DNA of 64,000 nt from Candidatus Accumulibacter conexus (GCA_017592775.1 JAGFNJ010000009.1:42073-106072); one strand, 5' to 3'; counted from the stretch's first letter, positions 25,526 through 34,568 are shown. Notes: a model not told the origin generated them from the letters alone. Numbers and translations are program-made.

Positions 25526-26860
25526 TCAGCGCGGAAAATACCAGTAGCGCGGCCGGTCGGACTGCGCGAGACCGCGCTGCGCAGCCGGCAGCCCGGCGCC
25601 GACGAGGATGCCGATGTCGGTCAACAGGCTGCGCTGGTCGGCGAAATAGCTGTGCCCCAGCCCGAGCCCGAGGACGCTCGTATCGACCGCCGTCGCGTCG
25701 ATGGTCTCGAGGCCGTCGGTGGTGAAGGGTGTGCCGTCGATGGCGCCGACGCGCTCGGCCCGGTGCAGCAGCGCGGAGAAGAACAGCGCCCGGTCGCGTT
25801 GCGAAGCGTAGGAAGTGTAGTTCGCGCCGGCGTCCCGGATGCGCGGAAACTGCTGCCGGAAGAGATCGACATAGACGTCGGCGGCGACGAAGAGGACTTG
25901 TCCGAGCTTGCGGTTCGGCCAGGCGTCGCCGGCCAGCCCGTGCAGCAGGACGCGGTTGCCCATGCTGTGCGCCAGCAGGTGCACCTGGCTCCAGGGGCCG
26001 CCGGCGAGCGACTCGAGGAAGCCGCGGAAGGTCTGCGCCGAGAGCAGCGCGCGCTCCTCGTCGGCGCCGTAGCCGAGCAGCGAGCCGCACGATGGCCAAC
26101 TGAAGAGGACGACGCGGCCGCGAAAGTTGAGATCGAAAGCCAGTTGCGCGGCGCGCCGCGCGGCTTCCTCGAAGCGCACGTTGTAGCCGTGGGTGAACAC
26201 GAGCAGGCCGTTGACGGCTTCCGGATCGCCCTCGAGCCGGCTGACGAAGGCGCCAGCCGACAGCGCCTCGATGTCGCCGAGGACGACGTAGCGCCGCTCG
26301 TCTTTCCGGTCGCCGAGAACGTTCCACCACGCGCGTTGTTCGACGTGGCCGAGACGGTGCCGATCGACCGGGATGGTGACCCGTGCCAGGCCGTACGCCA
26401 GTTGCCCGGACGGATCGGCGGTGAAGCGCGCACCGCCCGCGCTCGCGACGCACCGGTTGGTCGCAAAATAGAGCTGGATCATGCAGGGCTCGGCCTGCGC
26501 GGCGATCGCGGTGGCGAGCCGTGCGCTACCGTCGCCGACGAGGGCTGCGGCCTCGGCGATGGCAGGCGGCGCGCAGATGGCGCCGGCGCTGCCGAGTGCG
26601 CGCGTCCTGCCCGGCGCCACCTGACTGCGGACGATCAGTTCGCGGACGAAGGCGTAGGCCGGTGTTCCCTCGAGCAGGTCGAGCAGGTCGTCGAGAATCA
26701 GCGCGACGGCGTCGGCGTCGGGAGCCGCCGCGAGGCGCCCGGCGATCGCCGCCAACGACGCCTGCAACGCCGGGGCGGAATCGCCCAGGCGGATCTGCAC
26801 GCTGTCCCAGTTGCCGATCAGTGCGTCGAGCAGCGCCAGTTGCTGCAGGTCGTCAGCCAT
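25526..26860 (-). CDS. DUF900-type alpha/beta hydrolase
   Basis: A 444-residue protein. Residues ~1-120 are helical and unassigned. From ~128 a DUF900 (PF05990) serine hydrolase follows: LYFATNR, LLVFTHGYNVRFEEAARRAA for the oxyanion region, RVVLFSWPSCGS, and HLLAHSMGNRVLLHGL with the nucleophile in GxSxG form. DTSVLGLGLGHSYFADQ provides a late His. It starts three bases after the CHAT gene's stop, so the two form one operon. DUF900 proteins are esterase- or lipase-like; here the pairing with a caspase-like protease suggests a linked effector that is activated by cleavage or acts on membranes (inference). Confidence 0.85.
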   Translation of the reverse strand: MADDLQQLALLDALIGNWDSVQIRLGDSAPALQASLAAIAGRLAAAPDADAVALILDDLLDLLEGTPAYAFVRELIVRSQVAPGRTRALGSAGAICAPPAIAEAAALVGDGSARLATAIAAQAEPCMIQLYFATNRCVASAGGARFTADPSGQLAYGLARVTIPVDRHRLGHVEQRAWWNVLGDRKDERRYVVLGDIEALSAGAFVSRLEGDPEAVNGLLVFTHGYNVRFEEAARRAAQLAFDLNFRGRVVLFSWPSCGSLLGYGADEERALLSAQTFRGFLESLAGGPWSQVHLLAHSMGNRVLLHGLAGDAWPNRKLGQVLFVAADVYVDLFRQQFPRIRDAGANYTSYASQRDRALFFSALLHRAERVGAIDGTPFTTDGLETIDATAVDTSVLGLGLGHSYFADQRSLLTDIGILVGAGLPAAQRGLAQSDRPRYWYFPR

Positions 26861-26863
26861 GTC

Positions 26864-29410
26864 TCATTCCTTTCCGCAAACGATGAATGCCGCCCAGAAC
26901 CACGGTGCCGCGTACGGACGGTGGTCCGCGGCGTCCTTGCGCAACGCGCTGCGCGTGGCGGCGGCGAGCGGGCCGGCCGGCGGTGGCAGCTCCTTCGCCT
27001 CGCGCAGCAGCGCCATCAGCTCGCCGACCGTCACCGTCCGCAGCCAGCGCTGCGCGTCGCGCAACGCGCATGCCGGCGACTTCGCGCCACCGGCCATTTC
27101 GCGGTAGAAGCGGCCGACGAGGAAGGCCGACGCGACGTCGTCCACCGGCCAGAGCGAGGCGAGGACGCTCTGCGTGCCGGCGTGCAGGAAGGCGGCGGGA
27201 AATCCGAGCGACTCGTCGGGGGTCGAGGCGACGCGCGCCATCGCCGTCTCGCAGGCCGACAGGGCGAGCAGCGCCGGCGGCCGGCCGGCGAGCGCGGGCA
27301 GCAGCGCTTCGATCGTCAGCCGCTCGCCGCCGGCGAGGAAGACGCACGACTGCAGCGGGCGCTCGAGGTCGAAACGCGCGTGCGTCGCCAGATGCAGGAT
27401 GTCGACGCGGCCGAGCGCGGCGACGACCGCCGCCGGCGTCGCCTCGTCGTTGCAGAGGAGCGTGGCCGGCGTGGCGAGCGCCTGCTGCACCCAGGCACAC
27501 TCGACGGCGGCGAAGGGCAGGTCGCGCAGCGGATCGGCGACCAGCAACGCCTGCGCGGCACCTGCGCTCGCCGGGCGTGCCGCGAGCAGGGCGCCGATCG
27601 ACGGCGCGTAGCGGATCACATGCGCGTCGAGCAGCCAGCGCCGCTCGCCGTGATCGTCGGCGCACCACGCCGCGTGCAGCGGAAAGACGCTGCTGCCGCC
27701 CTGGTGCAACCACACGAGGTCGCCGTCGGCGGCGACGCCGAGCGCCGGCAGCCGTTGCAGAAGCGGCCGCCAGATCTCATCGTAGAGGACGCGGCCGGTA
27801 TCGTCGATCATCTGCCGCCACGCCGCTGCCTGCGAATGCTGCTGGTGGTACGCGAGCAGCCAGCCGCCGAGCGCCGCCGCGCTGGCTTCACCGCGCTGCT
27901 GTTGCAGCAGTCGTCGGCGCCCGAAGTGCGGCAGCCACACCGTCTCGTTGCCGCTCGCGGCGACGATGGTGACGGCGCCGGGCTCGGCGGCGAAGTTGGC
28001 GCAGAGCAGCGCCCCGCCGGCGGGAACCAGGCTGGCGAGATCGGCGGTGGTCCATTCGCGTTGATCGGTCCGCCAGAAGAGGGCCTTGCCGCGATCGAGT
28101 TCGAGCAGCGCTTCGCCGGTGCGCCCGAGCTGCAGCAGGCAGTGGGCGAGCAGGGCGGCGGAATCGCGGAACTCCCAGATCCGCTCCATGCGCCCGGCGA
28201 CGCTGCTCGCCGCGGCGAGCGCGGTCGTCGCGTCGGCCAGCGCGGCGCGCAGCGTCGTCGCAGCCTGCTCGTAACGCCCCGCCAGCAGCAGGCCGTCGGC
28301 GATCACCTGGCGCACGACGCGACGGTCGCGCAACGCCTCCGGCGCCGACAACAGTGCCAGCGCGGCATGGCCGTGCGCCAGCAGCGGCTCGACCTGCGCC
28401 AGGTCGCCGGCAGCGATGCACTCGAGGCAGATGTCGGTATGGAAGGTCTCGACCGTCGCCAGCAGCGCCGGACTGAGCGCCGGGTCGATCAGCCGCGCCG
28501 CCTCGTCGCAGAGCGCCCGCGCCTCGGCCAGCTCCGCCTCGTCGCTGCGACCGGGCCGCACGAGCACGCGCGCCAGCGCCAGCAGCGCCTCGGCCCGCAG
28601 GCGCCAGTCGTCGACCGACCGGCACGCCGCCAGCGCATCGCGGGCGTAGCTCTCGGCCGCGACGAGGTTTGCCGCCGCGTCACCCGGGCAGCGGAAGCGG
28701 TAACACTCGCTGAGCGCGAGGCGAGTCTCGATGCCCGCGCCCGCGGCAGCGGTCGGCAACGCGGCGAGCACCTGCGCATGCCGGGCGAGCCGTCGTTCGA
28801 GCGCGGCGCTGAAGTCGGCGTCGGGCTCCTCCTGGTACGCGACCGCGAGCGCGTTCATCGCCGTGGCCCAGCGGGCCGGTTCGGCGCTGCGATCGATCAG
28901 CGCCGCGTCCTGCTCGAGGTAGGCGACCCGCTGGCGCCAGTTGTCGCAGGGATCGCCCAGCGTGTGGAACTGATACAGCCGTGCCAGCACCGCCGCGAGA
29001 TACGGACGCTCGCCGACGGCGCATTCGAGGTGCTCGATCGCCTCCTGCTGCTGCGCCGGCGTCAGCGGCGCCTGCCGCGCCAGCAGCCAGCCGATGCCCT
29101 CGTGGCACGCCAGCCAGCTCTCGCGGTCGCTGTGCGGGTCCCAGACGTCGAGCGCGTCGCGGTAGGCCGCGGTGGCGGCCGGCGGGTCGACCTCTTCCGC
29201 CAGGGAAGCGTAGCGGCTGCGAAACGCCGCCCAGCGGCGCGGCTCTGCGACCCGATCGAGCAACTGTGCGCCCTCGGCCAAGAGCCCGCGCGCCCGCTCC
29301 GCGTCGCGCTGCACGTTGAGCGCCGCCAGTTCGGCAAGCAGCGACTGCAGCCGCCGTTGACGATCCTCCTCGTCGCTCGTCACGCCAACCGCTGCCGCGC
29401 CATCACCCAT
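26864..29410 (-). CDS. TPR-CHAT caspase-like protease
   Basis: An 848-residue protein. Residues ~20-440 are TPR-like helical repeats rich in Ala/Leu. Residues ~460-848 are a CHAT (caspase-HetF-associated) protease with the dyad His677 in ILHLATHARFD and Cys720 in LLALSACETAM. The tail SLGFPAAFLHAGTQSVLASL then WPVDDVASAFLVGRFY is a family hallmark. TPR-CHAT proteases act with type III-E effectors, and SAVED-CHAT with some type III-B systems; this one has no CARF or SAVED domain. It is on the cas strand, with the DUF900 gene three bases downstream. Fragments of its 5' end recur at 35.3-35.76 kb. Start MGDGAAAV at 29410. Confidence 0.88.
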   Translation of the reverse strand: MGDGAAAVGVTSDEEDRQRRLQSLLAELAALNVQRDAERARGLLAEGAQLLDRVAEPRRWAAFRSRYASLAEEVDPPAATAAYRDALDVWDPHSDRESWLACHEGIGWLLARQAPLTPAQQQEAIEHLECAVGERPYLAAVLARLYQFHTLGDPCDNWRQRVAYLEQDAALIDRSAEPARWATAMNALAVAYQEEPDADFSAALERRLARHAQVLAALPTAAAGAGIETRLALSECYRFRCPGDAAANLVAAESYARDALAACRSVDDWRLRAEALLALARVLVRPGRSDEAELAEARALCDEAARLIDPALSPALLATVETFHTDICLECIAAGDLAQVEPLLAHGHAALALLSAPEALRDRRVVRQVIADGLLLAGRYEQAATTLRAALADATTALAAASSVAGRMERIWEFRDSAALLAHCLLQLGRTGEALLELDRGKALFWRTDQREWTTADLASLVPAGGALLCANFAAEPGAVTIVAASGNETVWLPHFGRRRLLQQQRGEASAAALGGWLLAYHQQHSQAAAWRQMIDDTGRVLYDEIWRPLLQRLPALGVAADGDLVWLHQGGSSVFPLHAAWCADDHGERRWLLDAHVIRYAPSIGALLAARPASAGAAQALLVADPLRDLPFAAVECAWVQQALATPATLLCNDEATPAAVVAALGRVDILHLATHARFDLERPLQSCVFLAGGERLTIEALLPALAGRPPALLALSACETAMARVASTPDESLGFPAAFLHAGTQSVLASLWPVDDVASAFLVGRFYREMAGGAKSPACALRDAQRWLRTVTVGELMALLREAKELPPPAGPLAAATRSALRKDAADHRPYAAPWFWAAFIVCGKE

Positions 29411-29912
29411 GTCCTGCCCGCCCCGACAAACAGCGACTCGACCCGGCCGGAAAAAAGGGCGGGCGACGCTGCATGCAGCATAGGCAATGCGGCTGCCGCA
29501 GCGCAAGTATCCCGTTGCCGCGTGCCGGGATTTGCTCGTCGGCTGGTGTCGCTCGCCGCGCCGAGCCGCCAGGTGCGCCGGATCGCACGCCGTCGATCAT
29601 CTGCTTGCCGCTGCTGCCCCGGCATGGTTACACTGACGCCGTGCAGCGCGACCTGCATGACCACGAGCGAAGATTTCCCAACCCCCTCACCACTGCGCGT
29701 TCATCAGGAACCATGTGTGACAACCGGAAATGCAGCGGATCGCCATCGCCGGATCATCGTCGAGCGCACCGCCGGACTGAATGAAGCCGACTGCTGAACC
29801 GCAACTCGCCACGAATTGGCCAGCTCTGCCGGCGGCGCGGCTCAAGGCGCAGCCTTCGGCTGCCAGGACGTTGGGCCAGCGGGTCGCTCCCGTGATGGCG
29901 GGTTAGGCGGCA
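29411..29912. other. CHAT upstream region, 502 bases without a firm gene
   Basis: Bases 29411-29700 recur at 35450-35745, including GCCCCGACAAACAGCGACTC and GGCATGGTTACACTGACGC. In the first copy a small plus-strand frame from ATG 29713 (23 codons) follows the conserved part and has no recognisable homology, so a gene once there may be broken. The region should contain the leftward CHAT promoter and perhaps a rightward one. Confidence 0.5.
29605..29634 (+). promoter_or_regulatory. Candidate rightward promoter, copy 1
   Basis: TTGCCG (29605-29610), 18 bases, TACACT (29629-29634): four of six matches to each sigma-70 box. The same arrangement is kept base for base at 35656-35685 although the surroundings diverge, which favours function. 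Confidence 0.35.
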
Positions 29913-30362
29913 ATGGAATCGCTGAACCTGGGCTTCCGTTTCTTCGTCGTCGGCGACGACAACTCGATCAGCAGGATATCGCAGCGCTCCTATACCGATT
30001 TCTACATGAAGCGCAAGCCGTCGCTGCAGCGCTTTGCCGGTTCGACGATCAACGTCGCGACAGTGATCTACACGCTGGAAAACCGAAAGCCGAAGCAGAT
30101 CGTCCGAATCGACCATGTTCGCGTCCGCGTCGACAGCGAAGGTGCGCCCGATCAGGCGCAGAAGGACGAGAATCTTCGCCTCATTGCCAATCACGTCGGG
30201 AAACTTCTTGGCGACGAAGAGCCGGTCGAGACCGCGGGCAATGTCGTCAGCGCGGTGCGCCAGTTCGACGAACGGCATTGGGCACAACTCCACCCGCAAT
30301 TGCCGGGTCCCGCGCTCAAACGGATACTGGAGATCCTGTTCGGTGGCCAGCAGGCTGTCTGA
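29913..30362 (+). CDS. Hypothetical protein
   Basis: A 149-residue soluble protein, slightly basic, with alternating strands and helices (NLGFRFFVVGDDNSISRISQ, then STINVATVIYTLENRKPKQI, RIDHVRVRVDSEG). The composition is less alanine-biased than its neighbours, consistent with a genuine gene. The ATG at 29913 has only a weak purine tract before it (AGGCGG). No family is recognised. It lies at the left edge of the plus-strand mosaic next to the CHAT gene's upstream region. Confidence 0.6.
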   Translation: MESLNLGFRFFVVGDDNSISRISQRSYTDFYMKRKPSLQRFAGSTINVATVIYTLENRKPKQIVRIDHVRVRVDSEGAPDQAQKDENLRLIANHVGKLLGDEEPVETAGNVVSAVRQFDERHWAQLHPQLPGPALKRILEILFGGQQAV

Positions 30363-30468
30363 CGCTGTGGTCATCCGGACGCGCGTTCGGGTTGGCTTTG
30401 CTCCGCGCTGCGCGCTCCGGTTGTCGGATGCCCCCGCGTTGGAGCGCGAAGCGACGGGATGCAGCCGG

Positions 30469-30522
30469 CGATGTCGGAGACGATCACCCGCAGACGGTTC
30501 TGCAACTCCCCATGAACGCTCG
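30469..30522 (-). pseudogene. Fragment of Cas2-A start and RT-cas1 end
   Basis: The stretch GATGTCGGAGACGATCACCC and the following CCATGAACG match 7784-7830. On the minus strand it reads VHGELQNRLRVIVSDIAG against VHGALTMRLWVIVYDIAD. It is a short relic of the cas1/cas2 junction, here on the right flank of the CRISPR-CHAT block. Otherwise 30363-30622 holds no gene that I can support. Confidence 0.6.
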
Positions 30523-30622
30523 CTGAGTCGGCGCCGCGCCCGCAGCACAGTGGTCGCGTGCGCCACCAGCGCAGCTCGCATCGAGAGGCGGATAGCTTGT
30601 TTGTCCTCATCCTGGAGTGCCG

Positions 30623-31321
30623 ATGAAAGCCCATGTCTTGCAGCACGTTTCCTTTGAGGGACTGGGAAGCATCGATGCGTGGCTCAAGTCACGCGGTGCA
30701 GCCGTCAGCACGACCCAGTTCTTCGAATCCACCCGACTGCCGGCTGTGGCCGACTTCGATCTGCTCATTGCCCTCGGCGGACCGATGAGCGTCAACGACG
30801 AGGACGCTTTGCCATGGCTCCGGGACGAGAAGCGACTGGTCCGGGAGGCCGTTCAGCGCGGCAAGAGCGTGCTTGGCATCTGCCTCGGCGCACAACTGAT
30901 TGCCTCCGCCCTCGGGGCCCGCGTTTATCCCGGAACGAACAAGGAAATCGGCTGGTTCCCCATCTACGCGATTGACGCCAACCCTGAAGACGACCGTTTC
31001 GCCTTTCCCGACAGGACGGATGTGTTTCACTGGCATGGCGAAACCTTCGACCTGCCAGACGGCGCCGTACACCTGGCGCGCAGCGCAGGGTGCTTGCATC
31101 AGGCTTTCCAGATCGGCAGCAGCACCATGGGCCTGCAGTTCCACCTCGAGACCACGCCCGCGAGCGCTGCTGCCCTCATCGCCCACTGCCAGGACGAGTT
31201 GGTTGCGGATCGCTACATTCAGAGCGAAGAACGCTTGCGGGCAGTCGCAGCCAACCGGTACGATGGCATCAATGTGCTGATGGCCTCCGTACTCGATTAC
31301 CTCACACGCGATGTATCCTGA
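30623..31321 (+). CDS. Class I glutamine amidotransferase-like protein
   Basis: A 232-residue class I amidotransferase. The nucleophile Cys87 sits in VLGICLGAQLIASALG, and the dyad His174/Glu176 in MGLQFHLETTP; DLLIALGGPMSVND is the expected oxyanion-strand block. Free-standing proteins of this type are usually annotated as GMP synthase-like, and remove amide nitrogen from glutamine or gamma-glutamyl compounds. GGAG at 30614-30617 sets the ATG at 30623 rather than the GTG at 30617. The true substrate is unknown. Confidence 0.88.
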   Translation: MKAHVLQHVSFEGLGSIDAWLKSRGAAVSTTQFFESTRLPAVADFDLLIALGGPMSVNDEDALPWLRDEKRLVREAVQRGKSVLGICLGAQLIASALGARVYPGTNKEIGWFPIYAIDANPEDDRFAFPDRTDVFHWHGETFDLPDGAVHLARSAGCLHQAFQIGSSTMGLQFHLETTPASAAALIAHCQDELVADRYIQSEERLRAVAANRYDGINVLMASVLDYLTRDVS

Positions 31322-31482
31322 CCGCGAGCGACTGATGTGCAGCGATATGCGTCCGGTCCCTGATGCGGTTCGCTTCGCGCACTCGATTCCACGACCAGCC
31401 ACAGGCTGCCTGCCATTGCGTGCAGCGTCGCTCGCCTGGCCGGCGGCCACGGAACGTTTTCAACGCGAGATCGGAGGACGAT

Positions 31483-32247
31483 ATGCAGATCAAGGCGACA
31501 CTGGTTGATGCGGTCCGGAACAGGCAGGCGGTCCTTTTCGCTGGCGCGGGCATTTCATGGCAAGCGATCGGTTTCGGCGGTCTGCACATCCGCGACCAAC
31601 TGGGCATGCAGATCGAGCGGGATTATCCCGGGTACGACTATCGCAGCCGTTCCGTTGAAGAGGTCTGTGACGAGTACCTGGTGCTGAACGACCGGATCGC
31701 CTTGGTCGATCGCCTGGCGGCGCTCATCCCTCAGGACAGGATTCCTCAGCCGAGCCATGTCGCAGCCGTCAAGTCGTTTCGCTTCATCGTCACCACGAAT
31801 TGGGATCTTCTGTTCGAGTCGGCCTATCGACAGATCAACCAGCATTACCAGGTGCTCTCGCAAGACGCGGATGCACCCATGTTCAGCTACGACCAGCACA
31901 ACCTGCTGAAGATACACGGATCGGCCGATCGTCCCGTTTCTCTCGTCGCCACCACGGAGGATTACGAGAACTACGCGGAAACACATGCAAGACTCCTGGA
32001 CAAGGTCGCTGACCTCCTGCAGAACAATACGGTGCTCTTTGTCGGCTACGGCCTGCGCGATGAGCATGTCCGGCGCTTGCTCTCGCAGATTCGCCGACAG
32101 CGTCAGCAATGGACACGCAAGGCGTTCGCCGTCGGTTTCTTCGATGAGGTCAGAACGAAGCTGCTGGCCAGTCGGCAGATTGAAGTGATCGATGCCGACG
32201 CGGACGAATTTCTCGTCGAACTGATGAAACAGGCCGGCATCTGCTGA
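31483..32247 (+). CDS. SIR2-like (SIR2_2) protein
   Basis: A 254-residue sirtuin-fold protein of the SIR2_2 group. AVLFAGAGISW (residues 16-26) is the NAD-binding GAGxS, FIVTTNWDLLFE (101-112) the second NAD motif, LLKIHGSAD (141-149) the catalytic His145, and VLFVGYGLRDEHVRRLL the closing motif. It lacks zinc-finger cysteines. SIR2_2 domains in bacteria are frequent NAD-depleting effectors of anti-phage systems (ThsA, DSR, SIR2-HerA), but stand-alone members also occur. CGGAGGA five bases before the ATG sets the start. No partner NTPase or Argonaute is adjacent. Confidence 0.88.
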   Translation: MQIKATLVDAVRNRQAVLFAGAGISWQAIGFGGLHIRDQLGMQIERDYPGYDYRSRSVEEVCDEYLVLNDRIALVDRLAALIPQDRIPQPSHVAAVKSFRFIVTTNWDLLFESAYRQINQHYQVLSQDADAPMFSYDQHNLLKIHGSADRPVSLVATTEDYENYAETHARLLDKVADLLQNNTVLFVGYGLRDEHVRRLLSQIRRQRQQWTRKAFAVGFFDEVRTKLLASRQIEVIDADADEFLVELMKQAGIC

Positions 32248-32340
32248 CGAAAGAGCGAGCATGGCTGACCAACGACGCTGCCTCGCCCCGCCGCTGCAGA
32301 CAGGCATCGGGCTGCCGTCCGGATCGTCGGCAACCTCACC

Positions 32341-32916
32341 ATGAAAGGGCGAGAGAGCGGAATGCCGGCCGAGGACTACTGGGCGAGCTTCTTCGACCCG
32401 GATGTCACGATGGATCTCCTCGCTGGTGCAACTGGTGTGCCGGGAAATGTCATCGAGTTCGGCTGCGGCTATGGCACCTTCACGATACCAGTCGCGCGAC
32501 GTACGTCGGGTCTCGTGACGGCTCTGGATATCGAACCGGAAATGGTGGAGATCGTCCGCCGCAAGGCAGAAGGCTTTGCTCTGGGCAACATCCGGGCCGA
32601 GGTGCGCAACTTCGTCGAAAACGGAACGGGTGTCGCGGACCGGTCACAGGCACATGCCATGATCTTCAACCTGCTGCATCTCGAACAGCCTGTGGCATTG
32701 CTGCACGCAGCCTACCGCAGCTTGCAGCATCGCGGCGTGCTGTCGGTGATCCACTGGCGCAGTGACATCGAGACCCCGCGCGGTCCGTCGCTGGCGATTC
32801 GCCCGACGCCCGAGCAATGCCGGGCGTGGATGGTCGCGGCCGGATTCCGTGCCATTGAATCCGTTGATCTGCAAATTTGCTGTCCATTTCATTTCGGCCT
32901 GATCGCCAGGCGTTGA
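32341..32916 (+). CDS. SAM-dependent methyltransferase (class I)
   Basis: A 191-residue methyltransferase: NVIEFGCGYGTFTIPVAR is the SAM-binding motif I, ALDIEPEMVEIVRRKAEG motif II, and NLLHLEQPVALLHAAYRSLQ the usual post-motif region. Start may be 32341 or the ATG at 32362 (MPAEDYWASFF), which has a purine run in front. It lies 24 bases before the DsrE gene. A small-molecule substrate is likely; nothing more can be said. Confidence 0.85.
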   Translation: MKGRESGMPAEDYWASFFDPDVTMDLLAGATGVPGNVIEFGCGYGTFTIPVARRTSGLVTALDIEPEMVEIVRRKAEGFALGNIRAEVRNFVENGTGVADRSQAHAMIFNLLHLEQPVALLHAAYRSLQHRGVLSVIHWRSDIETPRGPSLAIRPTPEQCRAWMVAAGFRAIESVDLQICCPFHFGLIARR

Positions 32917-32940
32917 TTCATTTTCCCCGAGGAGCGATGC

Positions 32941-33297
32941 ATGAAAGTTCTGCTCATCTTCAATCACGCCCCATACGACTCGACCGACCTGGCGTGGAAT
33001 GGGCTACGCCTGGCGGACAAGCTGGTCGACGCGGGCAACGACGTCAGACTCTTCCTGATGAACGAAGCGGTGGACATGGCGCGCAACGCGTGCATCCCGC
33101 CAGAGGGTTACGATCAGGATCTGGTCGTGATGCTCAAGGCGCTCATCGCTCGTGGCGTGATCGTCAAGGTTTGTGGGACATGCATGGCGCGGTGCGGCAT
33201 CTACAAGAACCAGCCGTATTGCGAAGGGGCAGAAATGTCGACCATGCCGGCACTGGCGGAATGGGTCGTCGAGAGCGACAGGATCATCTCGTTCTAA
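32941..33297 (+). CDS. DsrE-family protein
   Basis: A 118-residue DsrE/YchN-fold protein: MKVLLIFNHAPYDST at the start, FLMNEAVDMARN in the middle and KVCGTCMARCGIYKN with three cysteines, one of which would be the sulfur carrier of the family. It is a small cytosolic protein in sulfur-relay or redox contexts. GAGGAG lies seven bases before the ATG. It precedes a PLP-dependent sulfur amino-acid lyase, which suggests a sulfur-linked gene pair. Confidence 0.88.
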   Translation: MKVLLIFNHAPYDSTDLAWNGLRLADKLVDAGNDVRLFLMNEAVDMARNACIPPEGYDQDLVVMLKALIARGVIVKVCGTCMARCGIYKNQPYCEGAEMSTMPALAEWVVESDRIISF

Positions 33298-33368
33298 GGC
33301 ATCCCCACCCAGCAGTGCGGCACACGCCGCTCGAGAAACCGCACCGTCAACAACCCAGGAGACGCGCA

Positions 33369-34568
33369 ATGACGAAAGTCCGCAAGCAGGGGCTGTCCAC
33401 CCGCAGCATTCATGGCCACGGTTCGAGGGATGCGCATGGCAGCCCACACGTCCCCGTGTATGACACCACGACCTTCGCGTTTCAATCGACAGCCGATCTG
33501 CTCGATGTCGTCGATGGCCGCAAGCCCGGCAGTCTCTATACGCGTTACGGCCTCAACCCATCGATCTTCGCGCTTGAAGAAACACTCGCCGGTCTCGAAG
33601 GGGCAGAAATGGCGTGGTCGTTCTGCTCGGGGATGGCGGCTGAAACGGCCTTGTTCCTGACGCATGGTCGTGCAGGAATCGTCTGTATCGGTGACGCTTA
33701 TGGCGGAACCCTGGAACTGCTGAGCAGCCAGTTGCCGTTGCTGGGAATCAAGACCCATCTGATTCTCGGAAGCGAACTGGATGAACTCGATGCCTTGCTG
33801 ACGACGGGTGCCAGGATGGTGTTCTTCGAGACACCCACCAACCCCACGCTTGAAATGCTCGACATTCGCGCCATCTCGGCCAAGGCGCATGCCTGCGGTG
33901 CGCTGCTCGCGGTCGACAACACCTTCGCTTCGCCGGTCAATCAGCGCCCGCTGGAACTGGGCGCCGATCTCATCGTCCATAGCGCCACCAAGTATCTCGG
34001 TGGTCATAGCGACCTCACGGCGGGCGCCTTGATGGGTTCGAAGGAATTGCTGATGCCGGTCTGGAACTGGCGCAAGAACCTCGGCTCGATGATCGCGCCG
34101 GCGACGGCCTCCCTGCTGGCGCGCAGCCTGCGCACACTGGTCGTTCGTGTCCGCCAGCAGAACGAAACCGCCCAGCGCGTTGCCGAATCGATGGCTCGCC
34201 ATCCGAAGGTGCGGCGGGTCTTCTATCCCGGCCTGGTCGATTGCCCCGGGCACGCGCTGGCCAAGGAACAGATGCACGGTTTCGGCGGCATGCTCAGTAT
34301 CGAGGTGGCGGGCGGCGGCGAAGAAGCGACCCGGGTCGCCGACCGCTTGAAGCTCTTCGCACTGGCACCCAGCCTCGGCGGCGCAGAAAGTCTGGTGACA
34401 CAGCCCTGCACGACGACGCACCACGGTCTGACCGCGGAAGAACGGGCTCGCCGAGGCATCTCCGACGCCATGCTGCGCCTTTCGGTCGGCCTCGAGGATG
34501 CCGAGGATCTGATCGCCGATCTGGAGCAGGCACTGGACTCTGAAATCCCTTCCATGGCGGCCACCTGA
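33369..34568 (+). CDS. PLP-dependent Cys/Met metabolism lyase
   Basis: A 399-residue enzyme of the cystathionine gamma-synthase / methionine gamma-lyase family. The PLP lysine is Lys208 in HSATKYLGGHSDLTAGAL, with Asp183 in AVDNTFASP binding the ring nitrogen and YTRYGLNPS for phosphate contact. TKVRKQGLSTRSIHG is the standard start, 5 bases after GGAGA. Reaction options are gamma-lyase, gamma-synthase or O-acetylhomoserine sulfhydrylase; residues that separate them are not decisive here. Adjacent DsrE supports a sulfur role. Confidence 0.9.
   Translation: MTKVRKQGLSTRSIHGHGSRDAHGSPHVPVYDTTTFAFQSTADLLDVVDGRKPGSLYTRYGLNPSIFALEETLAGLEGAEMAWSFCSGMAAETALFLTHGRAGIVCIGDAYGGTLELLSSQLPLLGIKTHLILGSELDELDALLTTGARMVFFETPTNPTLEMLDIRAISAKAHACGALLAVDNTFASPVNQRPLELGADLIVHSATKYLGGHSDLTAGALMGSKELLMPVWNWRKNLGSMIAPATASLLARSLRTLVVRVRQQNETAQRVAESMARHPKVRRVFYPGLVDCPGHALAKEQMHGFGGMLSIEVAGGGEEATRVADRLKLFALAPSLGGAESLVTQPCTTTHHGLTAEERARRGISDAMLRLSVGLEDAEDLIADLEQALDSEIPSMAAT

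Noticed and set aside
25493-29797. A 1434-codon open frame on the plus strand across the hydrolase and CHAT genes
   Set aside because: It is antisense to two genes with intact catalytic motifs, has low-complexity Arg/Gln/Gly-rich translation without domains, and its openness is explained by high GC and codon bias.
29865-29912. GTTGGGC and GTTAGGC before the gene at 29913 as integron core sites
   Set aside because: No inverted partner with the right spacing and no integrase; the short motifs are expected by chance in such GC-rich DNA.
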